Assembly: GCA_034180465.1 (NCBI GenBank)
Contig: JAXFOH010000133.1
Location: forward strand, 1 to 5,982
From: CAKUIA01 sp034180465
GTDB lineage: Bacteria; Verrucomicrobiota; Verrucomicrobiia; Opitutales; Intestinicryptomonadaceae
DNA: 5,982 nt
Direction: 5' to 3'
Shown: positions 5,465-5,982 of the stretch, piece after piece
Layout of the letters: each line of letters begins with the position of its first letter
Position numbering within the stretch: position 1 is the first letter of the stretch
Notes under the pieces: generated by a model
Told to the model about the DNA's origin: nothing
The model's database searches: none
Seen by the model: the letters and a program-made list of their open reading frames with translations, nothing else
Made by a program: the position numbers and the translations under genes

Positions 5465-5982
5465 ATGAAAATTGGAGTAGGCCAGATAAACGCGCAGGTT
5501 GGCGCGTTCGATTTAAATATTGCCAAAATTGTGCAGGCAGCGCGCAATTTAAAAAAAAAGGGAGCAGACATTGCCGTGTTTGCAGAATGCGCGGTGTCGG
5601 GCTACCCAATAAAAGACTTTGCAAAATATAAAAGCTTTGTTTTGGCGGCAGAAGATGCGTTAATGGCTGCCGTTAAAGATTTTGAATTGCCGGTTTTGGT
5701 GGGGTGCCCCCGCGTTGGCAAAGACGGTCGCATTCATAACTCGGCATTTTTTATACGCAATAATAAGGTGGAAGTTATTTACGATAAGCGGCTTTTGCCG
5801 AATTACGGCGCACTGAACGATCCGCGCGTTTTTGAGTCCGGCGACGAATGCGCATATATAGATTTTAACGGCAAAAAAATTGCCATAACAATTTGCGAAG
5901 ATATTTGGACTTTAGACGAAGTAAAAACAGCCTATAGGTATAGCAAGCACCCCTTAGACGAAATAGAAAATTGCGACTTGCT
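5465..5982 (+). CDS. nadE: glutamine-dependent NAD+ synthetase, N-terminal amidase part (runs off the window)
   Basis: The enzyme makes NAD+ from deamido-NAD+, ATP and glutamine in the last step of NAD synthesis, in the cytoplasm. The visible 172 codons are the nitrilase-type glutaminase domain that feeds ammonia to the synthetase domain. The Glu-Lys-Cys triad is present: E41 (FAECAVSGYP), K108 (IYDKRLLPNYG) and C144 (ITICEDIW). CEDIW and the 'F-x-S/P-G' turn (RVFESGDE) are typical of NadE rather than other nitrilases. The synthetase domain lies beyond the right edge. The start at 5465 (MKIGVGQIN) matches the family start; ATG 5456 would add three residues but lies upstream of the predicted transcription start. 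No Shine-Dalgarno is present. Confidence 0.93.
   Translation, partial: MKIGVGQINAQVGAFDLNIAKIVQAARNLKKKGADIAVFAECAVSGYPIKDFAKYKSFVLAAEDALMAAVKDFELPVLVGCPRVGKDGRIHNSAFFIRNNKVEVIYDKRLLPNYGALNDPRVFESGDECAYIDFNGKKIAITICEDIWTLDEVKTAYRYSKHPLDEIENCDL

Noticed and set aside
1..5982. CRISPR array, insertion sequence or retron-like element
   Set aside because: No regularly spaced repeats, no transposase, no terminal inverted repeats with target duplication and no reverse transcriptase motif were seen on either strand.

Overview
The window is a prophage end joined to a short stretch of bacterial chromosome. The DNA is AT-rich, uses many ATA isoleucine codons, and the host side encodes a predicted lipoprotein, so a Gram-negative host is likely. 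The integrase has a C-terminal box of the 'GN…HY' type that I associate with Verrucomicrobia/PVC and similar gut lineages. This is only a weak taxonomic hint, and I cannot name the organism.

Positions 1-1950 (+ strand) are the end of a late phage operon. It holds the C-terminal end of a probable tail tape-measure protein, an unrecognised 357-residue phage protein two bases later, and a 183-residue protein whose start overlaps the previous stop (TAATG). The last protein has a C-terminal half like the phage BECR-fold nucleases (barnase/EndoU/colicin E5-D/RelE superfamily). Facing this operon, on the - strand, is a tyrosine-recombinase integrase (2070-3149). Upstream of the integrase lie two pairs of short direct repeats, each with an 11-bp period, which could be recombinase arm sites. 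A rho-independent terminator follows, then a complete tRNA-Leu(CAG) whose 3' end points into the prophage. This is the usual layout of a temperate phage integrated in a tRNA gene, so the prophage/host boundary probably lies at about 3318-3345. The other attachment site would be outside the window, to the left.

From about 3346 onward the sequence is host chromosome. The tRNA has its own promoter (TTGACT) and a 15-bp palindrome just before the mature 5' end. Next is a - strand gene for a small lipoprotein, then a divergent + strand GT4-type glycosyltransferase of the WbuB-like kind, closed by a near-perfect 19-bp hairpin terminator. The window ends inside nadE (glutamine-dependent NAD+ synthetase, N-terminal amidase domain). 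Directly in front of nadE is an exact -24/-12 sigma-54-type motif, placed so close to the ATG that the transcript would be almost leaderless.

The phage genes form one functional group (virion, cargo, integration). The host genes look like independent single-gene units, each with its own signals. No undescribed multi-gene system is obvious. The best leads are the nuclease-like cargo gene at the prophage end and the sigma-54-like nadE promoter.
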